Of a stretch of 64,000 nucleotides of DNA, positions 8,470 through 16,484 are shown piece by piece. The stretch spans positions 141,094-205,093 of the forward strand of contig NZ_JAKKFD010000017.1 of assembly GCF_022229005.1 (NCBI RefSeq), given 5' to 3'. Source of the DNA: Micromonospora trifolii (GTDB taxonomy: Bacteria > Actinomycetota > Actinomycetes > Mycobacteriales > Micromonosporaceae). Within the stretch, counting starts at the first letter, position 1, and each line of letters opens with the position of its first letter. A program made the translations under genes and the position numbers. The notes under the pieces are model-generated. The model was not told where the DNA came from. It made no database searches and worked only from the letters and a program-made list of their open reading frames with translations.

Positions 8470-11325
8470 ATGTCCATGAAGGACGCTCCCAGACAACGGT
8501 CCCGACGATGGTTCTCCGCCGGATCAGCGCTGCTGCTGGCGGTCGCCGCCGGCACTGTCACCTTCGCCGCCGGCTCGGCCCCCGCCCAGGCGCACACGAT
8601 CGTCGCCAGCGACTTCCAGCAGGTCGAGCTGGCCCGAGGCGTGACCGACATGGGTGAGCCGATGTCGCTGGCGGTGCTTCCGGACCGCTCGGTCCTGCAC
8701 ACCGCCCGCAACGGCACCCTGCGCCGCACCGACGCCAACGGCACCACCTCCGCGATCGGCACCCTGGCGGTCTACCAGCACGACGAGGAGGGGTTGCAGG
8801 GCGTCGGGGTCGACCCGGGCTTCGCCAGCAACCGCTACATCTACCTCTACTACGCCCCGCCGCTGTCCACCCCCGGCGGCGACGCGCCGGCCACCGGCAC
8901 CGACTTCTCGGCCTTTGACGGGGTCAACCGCCTCTCCCGGTTCACCCTCAACTCGGACTTCACGCTCAACCAGTCCAGCAAGGTCGACGTGCTCGACGTC
9001 CCGGCCAGCCGTGGCGTGTGCTGCCACGTCGGTGGGGACATCGACTTCGACGCCGCCGGCAACCTCTACCTGTCCACCGGCGACGACACCAACCCGTTCG
9101 AGTCGTCCGGCTACTCGCCCCTGGACGAGCGGACCAACCGCAACCCCGCGTACGACGCGCAGCGCAGCGCCGGCAACACCAACGACCTGCGCGGCAAGAT
9201 CCTGCGGATCAAGGTGAACGCCAACGGCACGTACTCCATCCCGTCGGGCAACCTGTTCGCCCCCGGCACGGCCAGGACCCGGCCGGAGATCTACGCGATG
9301 GGGTTCCGCAACCCGTTCCGGATCAGCGTGGACAAGGCCACCGGCGTCGTCTACGTCGGTGACTACGGGCCGGACGCCGGCTCCACCAGCTCCACCCGCG
9401 GGCCGTCCGGCCAGGTGGAGTTCAACCGGGTCGCGGCACCGGGCAACTACGGCTGGCCGTACTGCACCGGCACCAACACCAGCACCGAGACGTACAACGA
9501 GTTCGACTTCGCGACAAGCGCCAGCGGCGCGAAGTACAACTGCACCGGCGGGCCGACGAACAACTCGTTCCGCAACACCGGCCTCACCACCCTGCCGCCG
9601 GCCCAGCCGGCCTGGATCCGGTACGCCGGCGACGCCGGCACCCCGACCGAGTTCGGCGGTGGCTCCGAGTCGCCGATGGGCGGTCCGGTCTACCGGTACA
9701 ACGCCTCGTCGACCTCCACCACCAAGTTCCCGCAGTCGTTCGACGGGCAGTTCTTCGCCACCGAGTTCGGCCGGGGCTGGATCAAGCCGATCCACGTCAA
9801 CTCCGACGGCTCCCGGGGCACCATCGACACCTTCCCCTGGGTCGGCAAGCAGGTGATGGACTCGGCGTTCGGCCCGGACGGCGCGTACTACGTGCTCGAC
9901 TACGGCACCGGCTACTTCAACGGTGACGCCAACTCGGCGCTCTACCGCTTCGACTACGTCGGCGGCGGCAACCGGGCGCCCACGGCGAAGGCCGCCGCCA
10001 ACCGCACCTCCGGCGCGGCCCCGCTCGCTGTGACGTTCTCCTCGGCCGGCTCGGCCGACCCCGAGGGCGGCGCGTTGACCTACTCGTGGGCGTTCGGTGA
10101 CGGGACCACCTCGACCGCCGCCAACCCGACGAAGACCTACAGCGCCAACGGCACCTACACCGCCACGCTGACGGTGCGCGACCCGCAGGGCGCCACCGGC
10201 AGCAGCAGCGTGCAGATCAGCGTCGGCAACACCGCGCCCACCGTCACGATCAACAACCCGGGCAACGGTCAGCTGTTCGGCTTCGGGGACACGGTGCCGT
10301 ACAGCATCACCGTGACCGACCCGGAGGACGGCACCATCGACTGCACGAAGGTCAAGATGACCTACGTGCTCGGGCACGACCAGCACGGGCACCAGATCAC
10401 CTCGAAGACCGGCTGCTCGGGCTCGATCACCATCCCGGTCGACGGTGAGCACGACGACGCGGCGAACATCTTCGCGATCTTCGACGCCGAGTACACCGAC
10501 GCCGGTGGGCTGACCACGCACACCCAGCACACGCTGCCGCCGCGGCACCGCCAGGCCGAGTTCTACGGCACCTCGTCGGGGATCAGCGTGTTCAGCAAGA
10601 CCCCGGCCGAGGGTGGCAAGACCGTCGGCGACATCAACAACGGCGACTGGATCGCGTTCCAGCCGTACCGGCTGGGCAACGTGACCTCGTTCAACGCCCG
10701 GGTTTCCTCGGCGGGCGCCGGCGGCACCCTCCAGGTCCGGGCCGGCTCGGCCACCGGCACCGTGCTCGGCTCGGCCACGGTCCCGGTGACCGGCGGCTGG
10801 GAAACCTTCACCACCGTCACCGGGACGATCAGCAACCCGCCGACCGGCACGACCACGCTCTACCTGACCTTCGCCGGGTCGGGCACCGGGGCGCTCTACG
10901 ACCTGGACGCCTTCACCTTCGTCACCGGGACGCCCCCGGCCGGCGGGGCCGGGGCGATCAAGGGCCTCGGAGGCAAGTGCCTGGACGTGCGCAGCGCCGC
11001 CACCGCCGACGGCACGCAGATCCAGATCTACACCTGCAACGGCAGTACCGCGCAGACCTGGGCGGTCACCCCCAACTCCACGATCAAGTCGTTGGGTAAG
11101 TGCCTGGACGTGTCGGGCGGCGCCACCGCCGACGGCACCAAGATCCAGCTCTGGACCTGCAACGGGACCGCTGCCCAGAACTGGGCCGCCCAGGCCGACG
11201 GCACGCTCCGCAACACGTCGTCGGGCAAGTGCCTGGATGTCTCCGGCAGCAGCTCCGCCGACAGCACGGTGGTCCACCTCTGGACCTGCACCGCCGCCGC
11301 CAACCAAAAGTGGACCCTGCCCTGA
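8470..11325 (+). CDS. Secreted glucose/sorbosone dehydrogenase with PKD, CBM6 and ricin-lectin domains
   Basis: A 951-aa secreted multidomain protein. A Tat/Sec-like signal (RQRSRRWFSAG, then a hydrophobic stretch to AQA near residue 40) leads into a six-bladed glucose/sorbosone dehydrogenase domain (about 45-495), which oxidises sugars, often with PQQ. A PKD domain (about 500-583, SWAFGDG), a CBM6-like region (about 693-818) and a three-repeat ricin B lectin domain (829-951, QxW motifs ending in QKWTLP) follow. AGGAAGGGA precedes the ATG. The lectin tail is almost identical to that of the next gene. The 219-bp leader contains TCAA...TTGA half sites at 8263-8283 but no operator I can name. 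Confidence 0.9.
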   Translation: MSMKDAPRQRSRRWFSAGSALLLAVAAGTVTFAAGSAPAQAHTIVASDFQQVELARGVTDMGEPMSLAVLPDRSVLHTARNGTLRRTDANGTTSAIGTLAVYQHDEEGLQGVGVDPGFASNRYIYLYYAPPLSTPGGDAPATGTDFSAFDGVNRLSRFTLNSDFTLNQSSKVDVLDVPASRGVCCHVGGDIDFDAAGNLYLSTGDDTNPFESSGYSPLDERTNRNPAYDAQRSAGNTNDLRGKILRIKVNANGTYSIPSGNLFAPGTARTRPEIYAMGFRNPFRISVDKATGVVYVGDYGPDAGSTSSTRGPSGQVEFNRVAAPGNYGWPYCTGTNTSTETYNEFDFATSASGAKYNCTGGPTNNSFRNTGLTTLPPAQPAWIRYAGDAGTPTEFGGGSESPMGGPVYRYNASSTSTTKFPQSFDGQFFATEFGRGWIKPIHVNSDGSRGTIDTFPWVGKQVMDSAFGPDGAYYVLDYGTGYFNGDANSALYRFDYVGGGNRAPTAKAAANRTSGAAPLAVTFSSAGSADPEGGALTYSWAFGDGTTSTAANPTKTYSANGTYTATLTVRDPQGATGSSSVQISVGNTAPTVTINNPGNGQLFGFGDTVPYSITVTDPEDGTIDCTKVKMTYVLGHDQHGHQITSKTGCSGSITIPVDGEHDDAANIFAIFDAEYTDAGGLTTHTQHTLPPRHRQAEFYGTSSGISVFSKTPAEGGKTVGDINNGDWIAFQPYRLGNVTSFNARVSSAGAGGTLQVRAGSATGTVLGSATVPVTGGWETFTTVTGTISNPPTGTTTLYLTFAGSGTGALYDLDAFTFVTGTPPAGGAGAIKGLGGKCLDVRSAATADGTQIQIYTCNGSTAQTWAVTPNSTIKSLGKCLDVSGGATADGTKIQLWTCNGTAAQNWAAQADGTLRNTSSGKCLDVSGSSSADSTVVHLWTCTAAANQKWTLP
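10957..11325 (+). repeat. Ricin-lectin module, copy 1 of a 369-bp direct repeat
   Basis: The last 369 bases of this gene match the last 369 bases of the following gene (13141-13509) closely, with the same length, no visible gaps and mostly synonymous or conservative differences. Each encodes three QxW-type lectin repeats. This indicates duplication or gene conversion of one carbohydrate-binding module between neighbouring genes. Confidence 0.85.
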
Positions 11326-11332
11326 GCTGGCG

Positions 11333-11378
11333 GGAGGGGCCCCTCGACAACGCCTAGTGTGAGGCGAGGGGCCCCTCC
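11333..11378. terminator. Hairpin with doubly palindromic arms between two secreted-protein genes
   Basis: A perfect 14-bp inverted repeat (11333-11346 with 11365-11378) encloses an 18-base loop. Each arm itself contains the palindrome GAGGGGCCCCTC. It lies 7 bases after the stop of the dehydrogenase gene and 22 bases before the next start, so it may attenuate or process the transcript rather than end it fully. No T-run follows. Confidence 0.6.
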
Positions 11379-11400
11379 TAACCGCAATTAGGAGAGCGAT

Positions 11401-13509
11401 ATGCGCAGACGCCTGCGACCCGTCCTCGGTGCGGCCATGGCCGCACTCGCCGTCATCGCCTGCACCACCCCGGCCACCCCGGCCAGCGCCGCCGACGCCC
11501 CCTACGACGTGCTGGTCTTCTCCAAGACCGCTGGTTTCCGGCACGACGCGATCCCGGTCGGCATCCAGACCATCCGCGACCTGGGTGCGGCGAACAACTT
11601 CACTGTCACCGCCACCGAGGACGCCGCCGCGTTCACCACGAGCAACCTCAACCAGTACGAGGCTGTCGTCTTCCTCAACACCACCGGCGACGTGCTCAAC
11701 GCCAGCCAGCAGACCGCCTTCGAGTCGTACATCGGCTCGGGCCGCGGATACGTGGGTGTGCACGCCGCGGCCGACACCGAGTACGACTGGCCGTTCTACG
11801 GCAACCTCGTGGGGGCGTGGTTCGCCTCGCACCCCGCGATCCAGCAGGCCAACATGAAGGTGGAGGACCGGGGGCACGCGGCCACCGCTCACCTGCCGCA
11901 GACCTGGACCCGCACCGACGAGTGGTACAACTACCGCACCAACGCCCGGTCGAGCGCCCACGTGCTGGCCACTCTCGACGAGTCGTCGTACTCCGGCGGC
12001 GGCATGGGCGCCGACCACCCGCTGAGCTGGTGCAAGAGCTACAGCGGCGGCCGGTCCTTCTACACCGGTGCGGGGCACACCCAGGCGTCGTACGCGGAGG
12101 CGGGGTTCCGGAACCACCTGCTCGGCGGCATCCGGTACGCCTCCGGTCGGAGCAAGGCCGACTGCCGGCCCGAGACCGGCTACACCCCGCTGTTCAACGG
12201 CTCGACGGCCGGTTGGTCACAGGCCGGCCCGGGCAGCTTCACCAACACCGACGCCACCCTGACCTCGGTCGGCGGCATGGGACTGTACTGGTACAACGCC
12301 AAGCAGTTCACCAACTACTCGCTGAAGATGGACTGGAAGCTGGCCGGTGACGACAACTCCGGCATCTTCATCGGGTTCCCACCGTCGAGTGACCCGTGGT
12401 CGGCTGTCGACAACGGTTACGAGATCCAGATCGACGCCACCGACGCGGCCGACCGCACCACCGGCGCTGTCTACACCTACAAGTCCGCCGACATCGCCGC
12501 CCGCGACGCGGCGCTGAACGCGGCGGGGGAGTGGAACACGTACGAGCTGCTGGTCGAGGGTGAGCGGCTACAGATCTTCCTCAACGGAGTGAAGATCAAC
12601 GACTTCACCAACACCAACCCGGTCCGCTCGTTGGCCGGTCACATCGGCATCCAGAACCACGGCACCGGTGACGACGCCTCGTTCCGCAACATCCGGATCA
12701 AGGAGCTGGGCACCACGCCGCCGCCCACCGGCACGATCCAGGCCGAGGCGTTCAGCTCGGCCAACGGTGTCTCCGCGTTCACCAAGGCGGGCGCCAACGG
12801 TGGGCAGACCGTCGGCTACATCGACCCGGGTGACTGGGCCGCGTACAACGGTGTCAACCTGGCCGGGGTCACCTCGTTCACGGCCCGGGTCGTCTCCGGC
12901 GGCGCGGGTGGCGCCATCCAGGTGCGCACCGGTTCGGCCACCGGCCCGGTGCTCGGCACTGTCGCGGTGCCGAACACCGGCAGTTGGACGACCTACGCCA
13001 ACGTCTCCGCGGCGCTGTCCAACGTCCCGTCCAGCACCCAGAACCTGTTCCTCACCTTCACCGGTAGCGGCACGGGGCTCTTCGACCTGGACGACTTCAC
13101 ACTGGTGAAGGGCACCGGGGGCGGCACCGGGGTCGGCCCGATCAAGGGTCTCGCCGGCAAGTGCCTGGACGTGCGCAACGCCGCCACCGCCGACGGCACC
13201 CAGATCCAGATCTACACCTGCAACGGCAGCACTGCGCAGACCTGGACCGTGACGCCGAACTCGACCATCAAGGCGCTCGGCAAGTGCCTGGACGTCTCCG
13301 GCAGCGGCACCGCCGACGGCACCAAGATCCAGCTGTGGACCTGCAACGGCAGCGGCGCGCAGAACTGGGCGGCCGCGTCCGACGGCACCCTGCGCAACCC
13401 GTCGTCGGGCAAGTGCCTGGACGTCTCCGGCAACAACTCCGCCGACAGCACCATCGTGCACCTCTGGACCTGCCTCAACGCGGCCAACCAGAAGTGGACC
13501 CTGCCCTGA
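11401..13509 (+). CDS. Secreted ThuA-DUF1080-CBM6-ricin lectin protein
   Basis: A 702-aa protein with a signal peptide (hydrophobic to ASA near residue 30). Domains in order: ThuA-like glutamine-amidotransferase fold (about 33-249; FSKTAGFRHDAI, GYVGVHAAADTEYDW), DUF1080/3-keto-disaccharide hydrolase fold (about 260-437; LFNGSTAGW, DDNSGIFIGFP), CBM6-like (446-570) and ricin B lectin (580-702). ThuA and DUF1080 proteins are tied to 3-keto-sugar metabolism, in which a sugar is oxidised then the glycosidic bond cleaved. With the upstream dehydrogenase this suggests an extracellular oxidise-then-cleave pathway on a polysaccharide. TAGGAGAG precedes the ATG by 4 bases. Confidence 0.9.
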   Translation: MRRRLRPVLGAAMAALAVIACTTPATPASAADAPYDVLVFSKTAGFRHDAIPVGIQTIRDLGAANNFTVTATEDAAAFTTSNLNQYEAVVFLNTTGDVLNASQQTAFESYIGSGRGYVGVHAAADTEYDWPFYGNLVGAWFASHPAIQQANMKVEDRGHAATAHLPQTWTRTDEWYNYRTNARSSAHVLATLDESSYSGGGMGADHPLSWCKSYSGGRSFYTGAGHTQASYAEAGFRNHLLGGIRYASGRSKADCRPETGYTPLFNGSTAGWSQAGPGSFTNTDATLTSVGGMGLYWYNAKQFTNYSLKMDWKLAGDDNSGIFIGFPPSSDPWSAVDNGYEIQIDATDAADRTTGAVYTYKSADIAARDAALNAAGEWNTYELLVEGERLQIFLNGVKINDFTNTNPVRSLAGHIGIQNHGTGDDASFRNIRIKELGTTPPPTGTIQAEAFSSANGVSAFTKAGANGGQTVGYIDPGDWAAYNGVNLAGVTSFTARVVSGGAGGAIQVRTGSATGPVLGTVAVPNTGSWTTYANVSAALSNVPSSTQNLFLTFTGSGTGLFDLDDFTLVKGTGGGTGVGPIKGLAGKCLDVRNAATADGTQIQIYTCNGSTAQTWTVTPNSTIKALGKCLDVSGSGTADGTKIQLWTCNGSGAQNWAAASDGTLRNPSSGKCLDVSGNNSADSTIVHLWTCLNAANQKWTLP
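13141..13509 (+). repeat. Ricin-lectin module, copy 2 of the 369-bp direct repeat
   Basis: Second copy of the module described at the end of the preceding gene. It shares the runs CAGATCCAGATCTACACC and AAGTGCCTGGACGT in equivalent places. Confidence 0.85.
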
Positions 13510-13518
13510 CCGACTGAC

Positions 13519-13555
13519 CCGGAGGGGCCGCGACTCACGTCGTCGGCCCCTCCGG
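13519..13555 (+). terminator. Rho-independent-like terminator of the ThuA gene
   Basis: A perfect 12-bp inverted repeat (13519-13530 with 13544-13555; arm CCGGAGGGGCCG) encloses a 13-base loop, 9 bases after the stop codon. There is no T-run, as is usual in high-GC actinomycetes. Confidence 0.75.
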
Positions 13556-13572
13556 CCCAGCCGGCCTGACCG

Positions 13573-13621
13573 CCGACGATGCGACCGGTCGACGTCCCCC
13601 GCCGACCGGTCGCATCGTCGG
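13573..13621. repeat. Perfect 19-bp inverted repeat with 11-base loop
   Basis: Bases 13573-13591 are the exact reverse complement of 13603-13621; the core is GCGACCGGTCG. It follows the terminator hairpin and precedes another, longer hairpin. It could be a second terminator or a dispersed palindromic element. Confidence 0.7.
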
Positions 13622-13644
13622 AGCGCGACGAGCGGTGTCTCCAA

Positions 13645-13694
13645 CGAGCGTGATGCCTCCGAGTCATCTTGATGACTCGGAGGCATCACGCTCG
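13645..13694. repeat. Perfect 24-bp palindromic element (REP/MITE-like)
   Basis: Bases 13645-13668 and 13671-13694 are exact reverse complements separated by two T residues, giving a near-perfect 50-bp palindrome around GATGACTCGGAGGCATCACG. This is far longer than a normal terminator and lies just before a truncated gene. It looks like a dispersed intergenic palindrome; I believe similar elements recur in Micromonospora genomes, which a copy search would settle. Confidence 0.65.
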
Positions 13695-13743
13695 CACCGC
13701 TTCGCCCGCCGGGTCGCCCCCACGCCGCTGCCGGGGCACTCGG

Positions 13744-14310
13744 ATGCAGGCACACTGCGTGGACGCCGCCGACCGGCTCACAGCGGGCTGCCGTACCTTG
13801 ACCTGCATGGGGTTGTTCGCGCAGTGGCGTGGGACGGTGCTGGCGCGAGGCCATCAGCTGCTCGGTGCGCTGGGCCGGGCCGACGAGCCCGACGACCCGT
13901 CCGGGCCGGCGCCCAGCCTGAACCGCCTCGACGCGCTGGTGGAGGGCTTCACCGCAGGTCAACCGGTGCGCTGGACGATGGCCGGGCAACCCCGACCGCT
14001 GCCCGGCCCGGTCGACGTCGTGGCGTACCGGATCATCGAGGAAGCGCTGACCAACGCGTGCCGACACGCGCCGGGCGCTCCGGTCGGGGTCCGCCTGCGC
14101 TACGACGACGCGGGCATCACCATCGAGGTCCGCGACGAGGGCGCCGGTCCCGCTCCGTCCGGCGGCGGCACCCAGGGCGCCGGGCGGGGTCTGCTCGGGG
14201 TACGCAGGCGCGCCGAGCGGCTCGGCGGCACGTTCTCGGCCGGCCCGCGCGCCGGTGGCGGCTTCACGGTACGGGCCGTCCTGCCCGCACCCGAGGAAAT
14301 GATCGGATGA
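13744..14310 (+). pseudogene. N-terminally truncated sensor histidine kinase (ATPase domain only)
   Basis: The reading frame (188 aa from ATG 13744; 167 aa from ATG 13807) contains only the C-terminal part of a NarL-type histidine kinase. ALVEGF and AYRIIEEALTNACRHA form the N box, DEGAGPAP the G1 box, and GRGLLGVRRRAERLGG the G2 box. The sensor, membrane and His-phosphoacceptor regions are absent and no response regulator follows. The upstream 100 bp are taken up by the long palindrome, suggesting that the 5' part was lost by rearrangement there. It might still be expressed as a stand-alone GHKL ATPase; a remnant is more likely. Confidence 0.6.
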
Positions 14311-14522
14311 TCGGCCGACCGCGGGGCTTCCCCGATGGGGCACCGCGGAAATAGGGTGGGGGTCGGCGACCGTGCTGGTGGCCGGTGACCCGGTGGGAGG
14401 CGCAACCCGCCGGGCTCAGGTGTGTTCCGCACCCACCGGTGACCGCCCGGGTGCCGCGTACGTCCGGTCACCCTCGCCCCGGTCCGCACAAGGAATCCCC
14501 ATCACATCAGGGGAGAAGGACA

Positions 14523-15530
14523 ATGGCGCGACCCATCACGCTCTTCACCGGCCAGTGGGCCGATCTTCCGTTCGAGGAGGTCTGCCGGCTCGCCTCCGAG
14601 TGGGGCTACGACGGTCTGGAGATCGCCTGCTGGGGCGACCACTTCGAGGTCGACAAGGCGCTCGCCGACGACTCGTACGTCGAGCGCAAGCGGGAGACCC
14701 TCGCGAAGCACAACCTTGAGGTCTTCACGATCTCCAACCACCTCGTTGGTCAGGCGGTCTGCGACCACCCGATCGACGAGCGGCACCAGGACATCCTGCC
14801 CGGCCGCATCTGGGGCGACGGGGAGCCCGAGGGGGTTCGTCAGCGGGCCGCCGAGGAGATCAAGGACACCGCGCGGGCGGCGGCGAAGCTCGGGGTGAAG
14901 ACGGTCGTCGGCTTCACCGGTTCGTCGATCTGGCACACCCTCGCGATGTTCCCGCCGGTGCCGCCGTCGATGATCGAGCGCGGCTACCAGGACTTCGCCG
15001 ACCGCTGGAACCCCATCCTCGACGTGTTCGACGAGGTGGGAGTGCGGTTCGCGCACGAGGTGCACCCCAGCGAGATCGCGTACGACTACTGGACGACGAA
15101 GCGGACGCTGGAGGCGATCGGCAACCGGCCCGCGTTCGGGCTGAACTGGGACCCGTCGCACTTCGTCTGGCAGGAGCTGGACCCGGTGAACTTCATCTTC
15201 GACTTCGCCGACCGGATCTACCACGTGGACTGCAAGGACGCGAAGGTGCGTACCGGCGATGGCCGGCGCGGCCGGCTCGCCTCGCACCTGCCCTGGGCCG
15301 ACCTGCGGCGCGGGTGGGACTTCGTCTCCACCGGCCACGGCGACGTGCCCTGGGAGGACTGCTTCCGCGCGTTGAACGCGATCGGCTACACCGGCCCGAT
15401 CTCGGTCGAGTGGGAAGACGCCGGAATGGACCGGCTGGTCGGCGCCCCGGAGGCGTTGCAGTTCGTCCGCCGGCTCGCCTTCGACGCACCGAGCGCCGCC
15501 TTCGACGCGGCGTTCAGCAGCAAGGACTGA
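14523..15530 (+). CDS. Sugar phosphate isomerase/epimerase (TIM barrel)
   Basis: A 335-aa xylose-isomerase-like barrel. [14 protein letters not shown] starts the first strand, [15 protein letters not shown] follows near residue 24, [12 protein letters not shown] near 180 and [10 protein letters not shown] near 210 give the expected Glu, Asp and His metal ligands, and HVDCKDAK near 238 and VEWEDAGMD near 298 complete the site. No signal peptide. Homologues of this length cluster with ThuA proteins and dehydrogenases in sugar catabolic loci, so it may take imported keto-sugars from the two secreted enzymes upstream. GGGAGAAGGA is placed 3 bases before the ATG. The 210-bp leader (14311-14522) shows no other gene. 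Confidence 0.85.
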   Translation: MARPITLFTGQWADLPFEEVCRLASEWGYDGLEIACWGDHFEVDKALADDSYVERKRETLAKHNLEVFTISNHLVGQAVCDHPIDERHQDILPGRIWGDGEPEGVRQRAAEEIKDTARAAAKLGVKTVVGFTGSSIWHTLAMFPPVPPSMIERGYQDFADRWNPILDVFDEVGVRFAHEVHPSEIAYDYWTTKRTLEAIGNRPAFGLNWDPSHFVWQELDPVNFIFDFADRIYHVDCKDAKVRTGDGRRGRLASHLPWADLRRGWDFVSTGHGDVPWEDCFRALNAIGYTGPISVEWEDAGMDRLVGAPEALQFVRRLAFDAPSAAFDAAFSSKD

Positions 15531-15550
15531 CCGCACGTCGGACAGACCAC

Positions 15551-15578
15551 GGGCCGGTCGCCTTGCGGCGACCGGCCC
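15551..15578. terminator. Bidirectional terminator between convergent genes
   Basis: A perfect 12-bp stem (GGGCCGGTCGCC, 15551-15562, with 15567-15578) and a TTGC tetraloop lie between the isomerase gene and the convergent YtxH-like gene, so it can stop both transcripts. Confidence 0.85.
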
Positions 15579-15594
15579 GTCGACGTGCGATTGG

Positions 15595-15999
15595 TCAGAG
15601 CGTGCTGGCGTTCGTGCCCGAGCCGGACGGCTTGGTGCGGGGGTTCGTGGACGACGGCGACCCGGAGGTCGTGCCGACCGTGCTGGTGCCCGTCTTGGCG
15701 CCCACTGTGGCGGGCGTGCCGGCGAACGCGTCGTCGGCGGCGGTCAGCTCCTGCTTGCCGGTGCTGCCGTTACCGTTTCCCAGCTTCTCGCCCAGTTTGG
15801 TCTGGCCGAGCTTGTCCTTGCCCTCGCTGTAGAGCTTGTTGGCCTGGGCCTGCGCGACCCCGGCCGCCTCCTGGACGGTCGGGTGGTCGAGCACCTTGCG
15901 GCCCCGGACCACTAGCTCTTCGTACTTCTCCCGGCCGGCACGGGCGCCCAGGACGAATCCCGCAGCCAGCCCGCCAAGAAACATGATCTTTCCGCGCAT
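15595..15999 (-). CDS. YtxH-like small membrane-anchored protein
   Basis: A 134-aa protein with one N-terminal glycine-rich hydrophobic segment (MFLGGLAAGFVLGARAG, typical of YtxH proteins), then a charged helical region (residues about 22-75) and a Ser/Thr/Gly-rich low-complexity tail. This layout suggests a membrane-anchored envelope protein. Its function in actinomycetes is not established. The start codon follows GGAAGGAG, 6 bases away on the minus strand, which supports the assigned ATG. The 261 bp upstream to the tRNA gene shows no other gene. Confidence 0.75.
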   Translation of the reverse strand: MRGKIMFLGGLAAGFVLGARAGREKYEELVVRGRKVLDHPTVQEAAGVAQAQANKLYSEGKDKLGQTKLGEKLGNGNGSTGKQELTAADDAFAGTPATVGAKTGTSTVGTTSGSPSSTNPRTKPSGSGTNASTL

Positions 16000-16260
16000 G
16001 GCGGCTCCTTCCGTACCTGACGCGCCGTCACCCCGGCGAGTTGCCCCGTCGGAAGGCGACCTGTTCGCGCCTGCGTCCTCTGTCCGCAGCTAACTACCCA
16101 TCCTGCTCTCCGCTCAAGCATGCTTGTGCCGGGATGGCGATTTACCCCTATTGTCTAGGCGACGGCGGGGAGGGAACCCACTGGACCGCCGCCGGGGTAT
16201 GTCCTGTACTCTTGTCCCGTCGCAAGGCGTCGGGGAGATCCGAAGTCGCGCGGAGCACGA

Positions 16261-16333
16261 TCCCCTGTAGCTCAATTGGCAGAGCAGCCGGCTGTTAACC
16301 GGCAGGTTATTGGTTCGAGTCCAATCGGGGGAG
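16261..16333 (+). tRNA. tRNA-Asn (GTT anticodon)
   Basis: A complete cloverleaf: acceptor stem TCCCCTG/CGGGGGA, D arm, anticodon stem CCGGC-TGTTAAC-GCCGG-like with anticodon GTT in CTGTTAA, and T arm with GGTTCGAGTCC. The 3' CCA is not encoded. Confidence 0.95.
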
Positions 16334-16345
16334 CTTTTCCACGTA

Positions 16346-16376
16346 CGCCCGTCAGCCACCGGCCGACGGGCGTTTT
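16346..16376 (+). terminator. Terminator of tRNA-Asn
   Basis: An 8-bp stem CGCCCGTC/GACGGGCG with an 11-base loop is followed directly by TTTT, 12 bases after the tRNA end: a conventional Rho-independent signal. Confidence 0.8.
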
Positions 16377-16484
16377 CGTGTGTGTGACCCGGTTTCACCC
16401 ACCCTCGACCGGCTTGCCCGGCAGGATGGTCGATGTCGACTGAGGCTACCGCTGCGTCGATTGATGCGTCGATCCTTGGGGTGA

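Noticed and set aside
8524..12117. A 1197-codon open frame on the minus strand across both secreted enzyme genes
   Set aside because: It is the antisense shadow of the GC-rich coding strand; the product is low-complexity Arg/Gly/Val-rich with no domain, while the plus strand gives complete known domains.
14523..15530. Assigning the isomerase to a named myo-inositol catabolism step
   Set aside because: The barrel motifs fit the superfamily, but no neighbouring iol genes are present, so a specific name is not supported.
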